The translations under genes were made by a program, and so were the position numbers. Positions 19,733 to 29,116 of a DNA stretch of 64,000 nt are shown here, in pieces. The stretch lies in contig CADEFF010000002.1 of NCBI GenBank assembly GCA_902826565.1, positions 1 through 64,000 on the forward strand. Direction: 5' to 3'. Source of the DNA: an uncultured Rhodospirillaceae bacterium. Its GTDB lineage: Bacteria; Pseudomonadota; Alphaproteobacteria; Dongiales; Dongiaceae. The notes under the pieces were generated by a model, which was not told the origin of the DNA, did not search any database, and was given only the letters and a program-made list of their open reading frames with translations. Numbering within the stretch: the stretch's first letter is position 1; every line of letters begins with the position of its first letter.

Positions 19733-20997
19733 GCGGGTCTATCTGCGGGCTGTGTGCCACCGCAAGTTCCGCGCCTCCGCGTCGCCACCGAATCGAAAAG
19801 CGCCGAGAAGGCTCTCGCCGAGACCTGGCGCGTGAAGTTCCGGCGCGCAAGGATGCCGGCATTCTGGCGGAGCCGAGCCGACAGCATAGGATCGGTGACG
19901 ATTCGTGCGACCGACGCCGCGATCTCGGCAGGTGCGCCTTCGGCCACGAGCAATCCGGTTTCCTCATGCCTGATCGCGTCGACGATCCCGCCGTTTCGCG
20001 TGGCCACGACAGGGCAACCGGCAAGCATGGCTTCCACGACGCTGAGACCCTGTCCCTCGAGGGCACCGTCAGCGGTCCGGCGGGACGGCCCGACGAACAC
20101 ATCAGCCGCCGCGAGATATGCAGGAATTTCCTCCGGCGCGACCTGTCCAACGAAGGCGATCTGATCGGCGATTCCGAGCTCGCGGACGAGCCGCTCGGCA
20201 GGAAGGCGGGCAGGTCCGTCGCCCACGATTACGGCGCCTGCGCCGGGCTGGCTGCGAGCCAGCAGCGCGACGGCGCGGATCAGATCCATCACCCCTTTCT
20301 GCTCGACGATTCTGCCGACGAAAGCCAGGAGCGGTCCCGTGCCGGAGCGAAAGCGCGCCCGGAGCTCGGCAACTCTCGAAGCTGCCGCGGCCTCGTCCGA
20401 CGCTCCAATGGGAATCCGATGAATATGTCGAGCTCCCGGAACCAGGGTCAGGGCAGCGGCTTCGGTTGCCGAGCTGTTGACAGTGACCGCGTCCGCCCAG
20501 CGGATCGCCTGCCGCTTCAGCCTTGCGTGCAAGGTACCCTGCAGCGCGAACAGATCACTGCCGTGAACCGTGGCCACGTGCGGCACGCCCAGAATACGAG
20601 CTGCCATGCCTGCAACAATGCCTTGCGGCAAAATCCAGTGCGAGTGGACGAGTCGGTACTGTCCGGTCGCGAGCCGGCGCATGACGGCCAGCCACTCGGC
20701 CATCACCAAGCCGGGCAGCTTTGCGGCGTTCCAGGGGTTGTGCACGAGATTGTGCAATGCACCAGCACCATAGCAGACGGTCTCGGCGGTGACCGGAAAG
20801 GCGTAGCGAAAGCGACGTACTGCGATACCCGCGAAGTTCTCGCGCGTGGCAGCACTCGGCGCATGCGGCGCCAGGACGTCGACGTCCCACCCCAGCGCCC
20901 GGAGATCCTGTGCAAGATTGAGAATGAAGGGGCCAGAACTGTCGCCCGCCCAACGGGGGAAGCTCGAGGTTACGAATAGCACCCGGCGCGATGTCAT
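19729..20997 (-). CDS. glycosyltransferase family 4
   Basis: A 422-residue GT-B enzyme that retains the donor configuration. The N-terminal domain begins RRVLFVTSSFPRWAGDSSG and contains HSHWILPQG and VATVHGSD. The C-terminal donor domain shows FVGRIVEQKGVMDLI and the EX7E motif in EGQGLSVVEAMLAGCPVV. There is no membrane helix. It probably adds a sugar to a lipid-linked glycan in the cytoplasm. It is convergent with the methyltransferase and 96 bases downstream of the GT2 gene on the same strand. Confidence 0.9.
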   Translation of the reverse strand: MTSRRVLFVTSSFPRWAGDSSGPFILNLAQDLRALGWDVDVLAPHAPSAATRENFAGIAVRRFRYAFPVTAETVCYGAGALHNLVHNPWNAAKLPGLVMAEWLAVMRRLATGQYRLVHSHWILPQGIVAGMAARILGVPHVATVHGSDLFALQGTLHARLKRQAIRWADAVTVNSSATEAAALTLVPGARHIHRIPIGASDEAAAASRVAELRARFRSGTGPLLAFVGRIVEQKGVMDLIRAVALLARSQPGAGAVIVGDGPARLPAERLVRELGIADQIAFVGQVAPEEIPAYLAAADVFVGPSRRTADGALEGQGLSVVEAMLAGCPVVATRNGGIVDAIRHEETGLLVAEGAPAEIAASVARIVTDPMLSARLRQNAGILARRNFTRQVSARAFSALFDSVATRRRGTCGGTQPADRPA

Positions 20998-21093
20998 GAT
21001 AATGGGTGGTCCGGGCTTCGCACCGGCGCGACCGGAATCTCTGGCAGATTGCCGCTGTAAAGCCGAGGAGCCGGCAAATCCAGCATTGGCATC

Positions 21094-22095
21094 TTACCTG
21101 ATGCGGCGAAAGCGCCGGGAACCGGCAACGTCCTGCGCGCGAACGTCGGTCGAGCCGATCTCCAGCTCGATCCGACGCACCTTCTCCAGCGTGATCTCGA
21201 TGAGCTGCCGGTTGAAGCCGATGAGATCGGCCACCAGTCCGACGAGGAACGAAAGGAACGCGATGACCACGAGCATGCCGCCCAGCACCAGCGACTGAAC
21301 GTGGCCGTCGCCGCTGCCGGCGAAATAGTACCAGAGAAAGCGCAGGATCGGGATCGTCCCCAGCACGGCCAGCACCACGCCGAGCGTGGCGAAGACTTTC
21401 AGCGGCTGATACATCGCGTAGATGCGCAGCATGGTCGCGACGGAACGCTGGATGAAATGCGGGATCGAGCGGAAGAGCCGCGACGGGCGCTCCACCTTGT
21501 TCGTCGCGACCGGAATCGAGACGATCGACATCTGCTTGCGGCCGGCCTGGATCAGCATCTCGACCGTATAGCTGAAGCTCGACACGATGTTGAGCCGAAG
21601 CGCCGCCTCGCGCGAGAGCGCGCGGAAGCCGCTGACGGCATCCGGGACGTCGGTCGCCGAGAGACGCCGGACCACGGCGCTGCCCAGCGCCTGCAGAGTC
21701 TTCTTCAGCGGCGAGAAATGCGCAACCGCCGCGGTTCGCCGGTCGCCGATCACGATGTCGGCACGACCTTCGAGGATCGGCTGGACGAGGCGCGCGATAT
21801 CGGCGCCCGCATACTGGTTGTCGCCGTCGGTATTGACGATGATGTCGGCGCCCGCCTTCAGCGCCGCATCGAGGCCCGCCCGGAAGGCATTCGCGAGCCC
21901 CCGGTTGCGCGTCTGCCGAACGATGTGATGGACGCCGAGCGCACGCGCGACCTCGACCGTGGCGTCGGTCGAGCCGTCGTCGATTACCAGCACCTCGACT
22001 TCGTCGATACCCTGGATGCGGCGCGGAATGTCCGCGACCGTCCGCAGCAGGGTCGCCTCTTCATTGAAGCAGGGGATTTGGACGATGAGCTTCAT
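21094..22095 (-). CDS. glycosyltransferase family 2, dolichol-phosphate-mannose-synthase-like, with two C-terminal membrane helices
   Basis: A 333-residue GT-A enzyme. IVQIPCFNEE opens the fold, DDGSTD binds the nucleotide, and NTDGDNQY carries the metal-binding aspartates; SGFRALSREA is the acceptor-loop motif of the DPM1/GtrB-like branch. Two hydrophobic helices follow (about 235-258 and 270-293), typical of enzymes that charge polyprenyl phosphate with a sugar. That product would be the donor for the GT39-like protein encoded 57 bases away on the same strand, which supports one functional unit. Confidence 0.9.
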   Translation of the reverse strand: MKLIVQIPCFNEEATLLRTVADIPRRIQGIDEVEVLVIDDGSTDATVEVARALGVHHIVRQTRNRGLANAFRAGLDAALKAGADIIVNTDGDNQYAGADIARLVQPILEGRADIVIGDRRTAAVAHFSPLKKTLQALGSAVVRRLSATDVPDAVSGFRALSREAALRLNIVSSFSYTVEMLIQAGRKQMSIVSIPVATNKVERPSRLFRSIPHFIQRSVATMLRIYAMYQPLKVFATLGVVLAVLGTIPILRFLWYYFAGSGDGHVQSLVLGGMLVVIAFLSFLVGLVADLIGFNRQLIEITLEKVRRIELEIGSTDVRAQDVAGSRRFRRIR

Positions 22096-22152
22096 CGGCA
22101 GGGGCTGGGAGATGCGGTCGCCGATTAAGCGCCGGAATTGGCGAAGGAATCG

Positions 22153-23934
22153 TTATCTTGCTCGAACGAAGCTGGTAAAGGGTTTGAGATCAATCGGTTG
22201 CTCGGAGGGCGCCGGCGGCACGGCGGCCCAGTCGAGCGCCACGCCGCCGGGCGGCAGCGGCCCGTCGAGGCGATGGCTGCCCCTTTCGAGCGATATGACG
22301 GCGCCCGGGGCGACGGATCGCCCATCCAGGATCACGGCGGCGGCTGCGGTCAGGCGGTACGAGCCTGCGACCGCTATCGGAAAGCGGCGGTCTTCTTCTG
22401 CCGCGTCATCGGCGATCTGCCGGCCGGGCAGGAAGATCACGCCCCAGTAGGGCCGGTAGTTTTCGCGCAGATATCGAATGTCCGCATCGAGAAGCGCGAT
22501 CCGGGGTGCCGCGATCGCCCGCTCCGGCAGCAAGGCGTCCGCGAGTTCCGGTGAGTTCGCGACGACGAGCAGCGGCGGCGCATCGAGCACGGCACCGCTG
22601 AAGAAGGGGCGCCCGGCGGCCACGTAGTTCTCCATCCCCCAGCTGCTCATGAAGAAGCTCGCTCGGGGGAAGGATCCCACCATGCCATAGCCGTCCATAT
22701 AGAGGACGGGCTCCCGGAAGGTTTCATGCACGATCCGGAGGAGCTGTCGCTGAGCCGCCTGAAAGTCCGGTGATGCGCGCTGGACATTGAGCGCCAGCGT
22801 CGCGCCCAGCATGAGGATCAGCGATGCAGGCAGCAAAGGACCGCGATGCAGGCTCTTTCGAACCGGCGACGTCAGACGATCATAGAAGAGCCCGGCCAGA
22901 GGCGCCGCCGGCGCCAGCGCGAAGGCATAGTAGTACGGAAAAGCATTTCGGTAGAGGAGCAGCGTTGGAAGCAAGAAGCTCAAGACGACAGGAATGAGCT
23001 TCTCGCCGACCGCGCGCGTTCGGCAACAAGCCGCCTCGCGCAAGGCAATGGCAAAACCGCCCAGCAGCATCAACCAGATCGCCGGATTTCGAAGCGCGCT
23101 TAGCAAGGCGTAGTTGAGCATCTTCGCCAAGCCCTGCCCCGTCAGGGTCTTGGCGGCCGCACCCGTGAGAAACGCCGTCGCGCCCGTTTCCTCAACGGAG
23201 AGCGTCCCGCGATGCAGGAGGAACAGCGGGACGAAGCATACTGCGAGCGTTACCAGGAACACCGCCGGCTCCACCATCGCACGCCACCGGTTCGCCGAGG
23301 CAATGATCAGGCAGAGATAGACGGCGCCCACGAGCGCCAGCAACAACGCGATCTTGATGCTGAACAGGAGACCAACTGCGCCTGCCGCGCCGGCAAGCAC
23401 GGCGCCCGCCGCACCGCCCGGCCGACGAAGAATTGCGAAGATCGCCGTCAGGCCGAGGACCGTGAGGAGGGGGTCGGCGCGGAAGCTCGCGCCATGCTCG
23501 ATCACATAGCCGAAGGAGAGATAGGCGAGCAGCCCGAAGAGTGCCCCGGCGCGCGTGAGGAAGCGCCGGCCGATGCCGTAGATCAGCGCCGCGCTCGCGA
23601 TGCCGAGCAGCGTCATCGCGAGCCGCGCGGCGAGGATCTCCGCCATCTCGTCGCCGGCGATGTCCGGAAGCCAGGCGAAGAGATGGACATGGAAGGTCTG
23701 GAACGGCAGTGGCAGCGTGCCGCGCAGGTAGTCGTGCACAAGCGAGAGGAAATAGAACTCGTCCCAGTTGACGTTCATCCGGAAGACGAGAAAGCCGCGC
23801 GCCGCGAGCGCGATCAGGACGAGACCGGCGAGCGCAAGCTCGGTCGTCGGACTCCCGTCGCGGACGCGGCTCGCCGGCTCCGCGCCTTCGGTCAGGCGCG
23901 CGAGCCGCTTCGATTCGACGTCGATATCGGCCAT
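22153..23934 (-). CDS. ArnT/PMT-like polyprenyl-phosphate glycosyltransferase (GT39/GT83 type membrane protein)
   Basis: A 593-residue membrane protein with about 11-12 transmembrane helices, then a soluble C-terminal domain (about 430-593). The first periplasmic loop has NWDEFYFLSLVHDY, the acidic catalytic motif typical of GT-C enzymes that take sugar from a polyprenyl phosphate. The soluble domain ends DLKPFTSFVRAR. It would transfer a sugar to a periplasmic acceptor such as lipid A, a glycan or a protein. It is first in the leftward run GT39-GT2-GT4. The acceptor is unknown. Confidence 0.82.
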   Translation of the reverse strand: MADIDVESKRLARLTEGAEPASRVRDGSPTTELALAGLVLIALAARGFLVFRMNVNWDEFYFLSLVHDYLRGTLPLPFQTFHVHLFAWLPDIAGDEMAEILAARLAMTLLGIASAALIYGIGRRFLTRAGALFGLLAYLSFGYVIEHGASFRADPLLTVLGLTAIFAILRRPGGAAGAVLAGAAGAVGLLFSIKIALLLALVGAVYLCLIIASANRWRAMVEPAVFLVTLAVCFVPLFLLHRGTLSVEETGATAFLTGAAAKTLTGQGLAKMLNYALLSALRNPAIWLMLLGGFAIALREAACCRTRAVGEKLIPVVLSFLLPTLLLYRNAFPYYYAFALAPAAPLAGLFYDRLTSPVRKSLHRGPLLPASLILMLGATLALNVQRASPDFQAAQRQLLRIVHETFREPVLYMDGYGMVGSFPRASFFMSSWGMENYVAAGRPFFSGAVLDAPPLLVVANSPELADALLPERAIAAPRIALLDADIRYLRENYRPYWGVIFLPGRQIADDAAEEDRRFPIAVAGSYRLTAAAAVILDGRSVAPGAVISLERGSHRLDGPLPPGGVALDWAAVPPAPSEQPIDLKPFTSFVRAR

Positions 23935-24002
23935 CCGGAACCGCCTCAGCCGGCCGGCGGCGGGGCGCCGGGCGCGCGGGGAGCCGCGGTCATGAGGCCG
24001 GT

Positions 24003-25880
24003 CTAGCGGCTCGCCGCGCGCGGCGTGCGCAACGGCGCCGGGGCGCCAAGGTCGCGGCTCTTCGGGAACTGCAGCGTCGCGACGAGCCCGCCCGTCGGAC
24101 CGTTCGCCAGGATGAGCTTGCCGCCATGCAGCCGGACGAGGCGGCCGGTGAGCGGCAGGCCGAGCCCGTTGCTTTCGTAACGCGCTTCGGGGCGACTGTC
24201 GGCCGGACGGTGGAAGGGCTCCGTGACCAGCGGAAGCTCGGCTTCCGGAATGCCGGGGCCGCTGTCGATCACCGAGATGGTGAAGGTCCCCTCGGCCTTG
24301 CGACCCCAGGCTATCCGCACCGTCCCGCCGGGCGGGGTGAAGCGGATCGCGTTCGAGAGCAGGTTGAGCAGCATCTGCAGCACGCGGCGATTATCGACCA
24401 GCAGCCTCGCGGGGACGCCGGATTCGACCACAATCGCGACGCTGCTTTCGCGGGCGCGCGGCGTGACGAGAGTGACCGCCTTGGCGACCAGCGATTCCAC
24501 CTCGACCTCGGACTCCTCGAGATCTTCCCGGCCGGCCTCGATCTTGGCGAGGTCGAGCACGTCCTGGAGCAGCGCCAGCAGATGCCGGCCGGCCGTCTCG
24601 ATGCTGCTCACATATTCGCTTTGCTTCGGATTGAGGGTGCCGAGATAGCCGAGCTTCAGCATCTCCGCATAGCCGATCACGCCGTTGAGCGGCGTGCGGA
24701 TCTCATGGCTCATATTGGCAAGGAACTGCGACTTCGCGTGACTCGCCGCGGTGGCGTCGAGCATGGCGCGCGAGAGCGCCTCCTCATGCACCTCGCGCTC
24801 ATGCTGGTAGCGCGCCGCCATCTGCAGCAGCCGATGCGCGATCAAGCCGCCGATGCAAAGCAGCAGCCCCGCGATGGCGATCTGCATCGGGCGGAGCTCG
24901 TCGAAGATCGTCTCGCTCGGAAGCCGGAGATCGAAGACGAGCGCGCGGATCGGGGCGCCCTGCAGGCCCCCCAGCATGATCTTCTCCGGCGCCGGCGAGT
25001 CGACGGCAACCGGGTGCAGGCCCTGCACGCCCGCCGCCTCGCCGACCGCCTGCAATGCCGCGGGATCGATCGCTTGCATGAAGACCAGCACGGCGGGTTG
25101 CGGCCAGTCGATCGGATCGCTGCCCGCTTCCGGCGCCATGGCGGAGGCCGAGACGATCACGAGCTGGCCGTCCAGATCGAAATAGGCGGTCGCCGGCACC
25201 GGTTTCTCGCCGAGATCGCTGCGCGTCCTGGCGATGAGCGGCGCGAGCTCGGCCGCCCAGCGCGCCGAAACCTCCGCGGCGACCGGCTCGCCGTCGCGAT
25301 AGGCGAAGATGACCTCGTCGACCGGATCGATCACGAACTGCGCATACAGCCCCAGGGAATCGCGGCCATAGATGCCGAGATTCTCGTCGGCATAGGCGAT
25401 GTCGGGCTGCAGCACGAACTTTTCGATCGCCTCGTTCCAATAGGCCCAATCGAGATTGGTGGTGACGAGCGACTCGACGCGCGCGTCCAGCACGCGCTCC
25501 ACCTGGTCGATCGACTGGCGCATGGCGATTGCGTCGGCCTCGCGGCCGGCGAGCCAGGACGCGATGATCACCGCCGCGATGCCGCCGGCGAACAGCAGGC
25601 CGATGCCGACGAGCAGCGGCCAGAGCGTGAGCTTCGCATGGGCGCGCGCGGGCGCGAGCCGGCGCACGAGATCGGCAAGGCGCGCCCGGGCGGGGCCCGG
25701 CGAAACCAGACGGCGACGCAACTCGGAGTCTTCCATGCCGGCCATGCTGCAGCGTTCCGATCGCCCGGGTTCGGACAGTCGCTTCTCGATCGCCCTCCGC
25801 CTCCGGAGAGCGACCAGGCCATCGACCGGCGCGCGAGGAAAGTCCCCGGACGCCGGGAGGTCTTGGCCCCGATTATCCAT
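24003..25880 (-). CDS. CHASE4 sensor histidine kinase
   Basis: A 625-residue membrane sensor kinase. Transmembrane helix 1 is about 84-110, then a periplasmic CHASE4 domain with the signature LDWAYWNEAIEKF (about 143-155), transmembrane helix 2 about 332-349, HisKA with H392 in NMSHEIRTPLNGV, and HATPase with LLNLLSNAIRFTPPGG, DSGPGIP and ESNGLGLPL. There is no receiver domain and no response regulator nearby, so it is an orphan kinase. ATG 25880 is the longest start; ATG 25745 would remove 45 poorly conserved residues without touching a domain and may be the true start. Ligand unknown. Confidence 0.9.
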   Translation of the reverse strand: MDNRGQDLPASGDFPRAPVDGLVALRRRRAIEKRLSEPGRSERCSMAGMEDSELRRRLVSPGPARARLADLVRRLAPARAHAKLTLWPLLVGIGLLFAGGIAAVIIASWLAGREADAIAMRQSIDQVERVLDARVESLVTTNLDWAYWNEAIEKFVLQPDIAYADENLGIYGRDSLGLYAQFVIDPVDEVIFAYRDGEPVAAEVSARWAAELAPLIARTRSDLGEKPVPATAYFDLDGQLVIVSASAMAPEAGSDPIDWPQPAVLVFMQAIDPAALQAVGEAAGVQGLHPVAVDSPAPEKIMLGGLQGAPIRALVFDLRLPSETIFDELRPMQIAIAGLLLCIGGLIAHRLLQMAARYQHEREVHEEALSRAMLDATAASHAKSQFLANMSHEIRTPLNGVIGYAEMLKLGYLGTLNPKQSEYVSSIETAGRHLLALLQDVLDLAKIEAGREDLEESEVEVESLVAKAVTLVTPRARESSVAIVVESGVPARLLVDNRRVLQMLLNLLSNAIRFTPPGGTVRIAWGRKAEGTFTISVIDSGPGIPEAELPLVTEPFHRPADSRPEARYESNGLGLPLTGRLVRLHGGKLILANGPTGGLVATLQFPKSRDLGAPAPLRTPRAASR

Positions 25881-26011
25881 TCACAATGGTTAAAAAACTA
25901 TCGATGCCCGGCGACGGAGAGCATCTTTGGGGGCTCGTGGGGCTCGCGCGGAACCGCGCGACATGTCGGGGCCCGCCCCCGAACGGAGGGCCCGCCGAGG
26001 CCCCGGCAACC

Positions 26012-29000
26012 CTATTCGGCCGGATGGGCCTCGGGGGCGGCCGCCGGGCCGCGATGCAGCCAGCCCTGCACCCGTTCCAGATAGAGATAGACGACCGGCG
26101 TTATGTAGAGCGTCAGGAGCTGCGAGACGGCGAGCCCGCCGACCACGGCCAGCCCCAGCGGCTGGCGCAGCTCGGCGCCGGCGCCGTGTCCGATGGCGAT
26201 CGGCAGGGTGCCCATCAGCGCCGCCATGGTCGTCATCATGATCGGCCGGAACCGGAGCAGGCAGGCCTGATGGATCGCCACCTCCGGGGTTTCGCCGAGA
26301 TTGCGCCGCCGTTCGATCGCCACGTCGACCATCATGATGGCGTTCTTCTTCACGATGCCGATCAGCATCACGATGCCGATGATAGCGATCACGCTGAGAT
26401 CGACCCTGAAGAGGATGAGCGTCAGCAGCGCGCCCAGGCCCGCCGCCGGCAGGCCGGAGAGGATGGTGATCGGATGGATGGTGCTCTCATAGAGGATGCC
26501 GAGCACGACATAGATCACGAACACGGCGGCGAAGAGCAGGATGCCCTGGCCGGCGAGCGAATCCTCGAACGCCTGGGCGGTGCCCTGGAAGCTGGTGGAC
26601 ACACCGGCCGGAAGGGCGATCTCGTTTTCCATGCCGCGGATGGCCTGGACCGCATCGCCAAGCGAGGTGCCGGGTCGAAGATTGAAGGAGAGCGTGACGG
26701 CCGGCAGCTGCGCCTGATGGTTGACGCTGAGCGGCCCCGCGGTGCGCCGCACCGTCGCCACCGCATCGAGCGGCACCAGCTTGCCGTCGCTCGAGCGTAT
26801 ATAGATCGCCGAAAGCGATTCGACCGAGCGCTGAAAGCGGGGATCCGCCTCCAGGATGACCTGATAATCGTTGCTCGGGGTATAGATCGTCGCGATCTCG
26901 CGCGAGCCGAAGGCGGCGTAAAGCGTCTCGCGGATCTGCTCGGCCGAAACGTTGAGCGCCGACGCCTTGTCACGGTCGATATCGACCATCGCCTGCGGAT
27001 TGCGCAGATCGAGGTCGCTGGTGACGTCGGCGAGGCCCGGCAGGGCCTTGAACCTGGTTTCGAACTCCTGCGCGATCCTCTGCAGCTCGCCGAGCTCGGT
27101 GCCCTGGATCGTGTACTGGAACTGGCTCCGCGAGGAACGGCCGCCGATCTGGATGGTCTGGATCGGCTGCAGGAAGACGTTGATGCCCGGGATCTCGGCG
27201 AGGCGCGGCCGCAGGCGGTCGATCACCTCGTCGATCGGGACGGTGCGGCTGCCGAACGGCTTGAGGCCGATGAAAAGCCGGCCGGAATTCGTCGAATCGC
27301 CGCCCCCCGTGCCGACCGTCGAGTTGACGACGGTGACCTCGGGATCGCTTCGGATGATGGTCTCGACCTGTCGTTGCAGCGCCGTCATCGCCTCATAGGA
27401 AGCGTCCGGCGCGCCCTCGGTCGAAGCGACGAGAAGGCCGGAATCCTCGGTCGGGAAGAAGCCCTTCGGCACGACATAGTAGAGATACGCCGTGCCGACG
27501 ATCGTCGCGAGGGTAACCAGCAGCATGAAGCGGCGCGCCACAAGCGCCCAGCCGAGCGTGCGCGCATAGAGCCGGTACATCGCGTCGAACCCCGCCTCGG
27601 ACCAGCGATAGAGCGCGCCCCTCTGCCGCGAATGATCGACCGGCTTCAGGAGCCGGCTGCACATCATCGGGGTGAGGGTCAGCGAGACGATGCCGGAGAT
27701 CAGGATGGTGAGGCTGATGGTGACGGCGAACTCGCGGAAGAGGCGCCCGACCACGCCGCCCATGAAGAGCACCGGAATGAACACCGCCACCAGCGAGAGC
27801 GTGATCGAGATGATGGTGAAGGAGATTTCGCGCGAGCCCTTGAGGGCAGCCTCCCAGGGCGATTCCCCCTTCTCCACATGGCGCACGATGTTCTCGAGCA
27901 TTACGATCGCATCGTCCACGACGAAGCCGACCGAGAGCATGAGCGCCAGCAGCGACAGATTGTCGATTGAATAACCCAGCAGATACATGCCGCCGAACGT
28001 GCCGACCAGCGATACCGGCAGGGCCAGCGCCGGGATGATCGTCGCGGTCACGTTGCGGAGGAAGAGGAAGATCACCAGCACCACGAGGCCGATGGTGAGG
28101 GCGAGCGTGAACTGCACGTCGTCCACCGAGGCGCGGATCGAGGCCGAGCGGTCGAGCATGACGCTGAGCTTGACCGATGCCGGAAGCTGCGCCTGAAGCT
28201 CGGGCAGAAGCTGGCGAATGCTGTCCACCACCTCGACGGTGTTGGCGCCCGGCTGACGTTGCACCGCGAGCAGGATGGAGCGCTCGCCATTGAACCAGCT
28301 TGCGCGCTTGTCGTCCTCGACGCTGTCCAGCACCTTCGCCACGTCCTCGAGGCGCACCGGGTTGCCGTTCCGGTAGGTCACGATCAGCGGGCGGAACTGC
28401 GAGGCCTGGGTGAGCTGGCCGGTCGCCTCCAGCGTGAGGTTGCGGGTCGGCCCGTCCATCGAGCCGACGGGCGTGTTGGAATTGGCGGCCGCGACCGCAT
28501 CGGCGATCTCGTCGAAGCCGATGCCCATGGCGGCGAGCGCGTTGGGATCGGCCTGGATACGTACCGCATATTTCTGCGAGCCGTAGACCTGGACCTGCGC
28601 CACCCCCAGCACGGTCGAAAGCCGTTGGGCGATGGTCGTCTCGGCATATTCGTCGACCACCGAAAGCGGCAGGGTGTTCGAGGTGAGCGCCAGGAAGATC
28701 ACCGGTTGGTCGGCGGGATTCACCTTCCTGAAGCTCGGCGGCGTCGTCATCTCCGTGGGCAGGCGCCGCGAGGCCGCGGTCAGGGCCGCCTGCACGTCGA
28801 GCGCCGCATCGTCGATGTCGCGGCTGAGGTCGAACTGCAGGACGATGCGCGTGGCGCCCTGGGTGTTGGTCGAGGTCATCGAGACGATGCCCGGGACCGT
28901 CGCAAACTGCCGCTCGAGCGGCGTCGCGATCGAGGCCGCCATGGTTTCGGGGCTGGCGCCGGAAAGGTTCGCGGAGACGGAGATGGTCGGAAAATCGACC

Positions 29001-29116
29001 GAGGGCAGCGCCGCGACGGGGAGCAGCCGATAGCCGAAGAAGCCGACCACCACGAAGGAGAGCATCAGCAGGCTCGTCATCACCGGCCGGCGGATGCAGA
29101 GCTCCGGGAGGGTCAC
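26012..29116 (-). CDS. RND multidrug efflux permease (HAE1/MdtBC type)
   Basis: A 1034-residue inner-membrane resistance-nodulation-division pump with 12 transmembrane helices and two large periplasmic loops. The proton-relay aspartates are in SVGFVVDDAIVMLENI (TM4). The N-terminus PELCIRRPVMTSLLMLSFVV is typical, and length matches the family. It exports drugs or lipophilic compounds with the adaptor encoded immediately upstream (ATGA overlap, 29113-29116). No outer-membrane factor gene is present, so a TolC-like protein from elsewhere is needed. Confidence 0.95.
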   Translation of the reverse strand: MTLPELCIRRPVMTSLLMLSFVVVGFFGYRLLPVAALPSVDFPTISVSANLSGASPETMAASIATPLERQFATVPGIVSMTSTNTQGATRIVLQFDLSRDIDDAALDVQAALTAASRRLPTEMTTPPSFRKVNPADQPVIFLALTSNTLPLSVVDEYAETTIAQRLSTVLGVAQVQVYGSQKYAVRIQADPNALAAMGIGFDEIADAVAAANSNTPVGSMDGPTRNLTLEATGQLTQASQFRPLIVTYRNGNPVRLEDVAKVLDSVEDDKRASWFNGERSILLAVQRQPGANTVEVVDSIRQLLPELQAQLPASVKLSVMLDRSASIRASVDDVQFTLALTIGLVVLVIFLFLRNVTATIIPALALPVSLVGTFGGMYLLGYSIDNLSLLALMLSVGFVVDDAIVMLENIVRHVEKGESPWEAALKGSREISFTIISITLSLVAVFIPVLFMGGVVGRLFREFAVTISLTILISGIVSLTLTPMMCSRLLKPVDHSRQRGALYRWSEAGFDAMYRLYARTLGWALVARRFMLLVTLATIVGTAYLYYVVPKGFFPTEDSGLLVASTEGAPDASYEAMTALQRQVETIIRSDPEVTVVNSTVGTGGGDSTNSGRLFIGLKPFGSRTVPIDEVIDRLRPRLAEIPGINVFLQPIQTIQIGGRSSRSQFQYTIQGTELGELQRIAQEFETRFKALPGLADVTSDLDLRNPQAMVDIDRDKASALNVSAEQIRETLYAAFGSREIATIYTPSNDYQVILEADPRFQRSVESLSAIYIRSSDGKLVPLDAVATVRRTAGPLSVNHQAQLPAVTLSFNLRPGTSLGDAVQAIRGMENEIALPAGVSTSFQGTAQAFEDSLAGQGILLFAAVFVIYVVLGILYESTIHPITILSGLPAAGLGALLTLILFRVDLSVIAIIGIVMLIGIVKKNAIMMVDVAIERRRNLGETPEVAIHQACLLRFRPIMMTTMAALMGTLPIAIGHGAGAELRQPLGLAVVGGLAVSQLLTLYITPVVYLYLERVQGWLHRGPAAAPEAHPAE

